From: Caenorhabditis remanei
Lineage: Eukaryota; Nematoda; Chromadorea; Rhabditida; Rhabditidae
Direction of reading: 5' to 3'
NCBI RefSeq assembly: GCF_010183535.1
Contig: NC_071333.1
Location: 11,220,587 to 11,284,586 of the forward strand
Length of the DNA: 64,000 nt
The notes under the pieces are model-generated. The model worked only from the letters and a program-made list of their open reading frames with translations, was not told the origin of the DNA and made no database searches. Position 1 is the first letter of the stretch; each line of letters starts with the position of its first letter. The translations under genes and the position numbers were made by a program. This document shows, piece after piece, positions 63,699 to 64,000 of this stretch.

Positions 63699-64000
63699 CT
63701 GAAATTATTGTTTGAAATAAGTTATAGCGTTCTCGGTTATCTCAAAAAAACACAGCCACAAGAACTTCCAACGTTTACGAAAAATATTCTTTCATGTTTT
63801 CTATTTTTTATCTTATTTTTTGGACTTTTGGGGTAAACAACTAGTTACTCATTTTCAATCGTTCTTGGCAAATGAACAAAAATTTTGACAAGAATTGGCT
63901 TGTTGTGACAACAATCATTTCTGAATTTTCTTGAATATTTTCAAAAAGAGTAGAAAGTCCATGGCTAGACTTTGCTGCTGCTTATTTCAAGTAAGTGATC
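63699..64000. other. Right edge, probable intron or upstream part of the ZYG-11-like gene
   Basis: A TTTCAG acceptor (minus strand) precedes 63698. Beyond it no exon with the correct phase is visible up to the end of the window. Confidence 0.4.

Overview
This is nuclear DNA from a Caenorhabditis-type nematode. The evidence is the short introns with TTTTCAG acceptors, acceptor-like (spliced-leader type) sites just before start codons, the nematode chemoreceptors, and the recognisable genes hpk-1, rab-37, hlh-13 and taf-11. From memory, the C. elegans orthologues of these four are all X-linked, so the window is probably X-derived; the exact species cannot be told from the sequence alone.

The window has two very different parts. 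(1) From 1 to about 17.7 kb it is richer in G+C. It carries five gene models, all on the minus strand and none of a standard housekeeping family. Two of them encode proteins with a three-part Cys/His array like retroviral or BEL/Pao Gag zinc knuckles, but no polymerase is present. This block is saturated with the pentamer CGAGG, usually CGAGGG, on the plus strand: roughly 130 copies by eye, about one per 135 bp, against about ten in the opposite orientation. The motif occurs in exons in all three reading frames, in introns, between genes and in a tandem repeat. It drops out abruptly near 17.7 kb and is absent from an AT-rich stretch at about 8.9-9.7 kb. This is the most unusual feature of the window.

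(2) From 17.7 kb to the end the DNA is AT-rich and the gene content is ordinary. In order: an intronless Skp1-related gene (18.6-19.1 kb, minus); a tRNA-derived SINE (about 19.85-20.05 kb); hpk-1 (21.4-27.0 kb, minus); a long gene-poor stretch; rab-37 (35.9-42.3 kb, minus, two alternative first exons); a tRNA-Ile(AAU) (44.5 kb, plus); a small orphan gene (47.4-47.8 kb, minus); hlh-13 (49.6-50.1 kb, plus); two paralogous seven-transmembrane chemoreceptors flanking taf-11 (51.3-56.9 kb, plus); a TMEM87-type Golgi seven-transmembrane protein (57.4-59.7 kb, plus); and a ZYG-11-like leucine-rich/armadillo protein running off the right edge (60.3-63.7 kb, minus).

The genes of part 2 do not form one pathway. 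They span transcription (taf-11, hlh-13, hpk-1), secretory traffic (rab-37, the TMEM87 gene), ubiquitin ligase adaptors (the Skp1-like and ZYG-11-like genes, which belong to SCF and CUL-2 type complexes) and chemosensation. All exon models were made by hand from splice signals and frame continuity. Every multi-exon model listed closes in frame.
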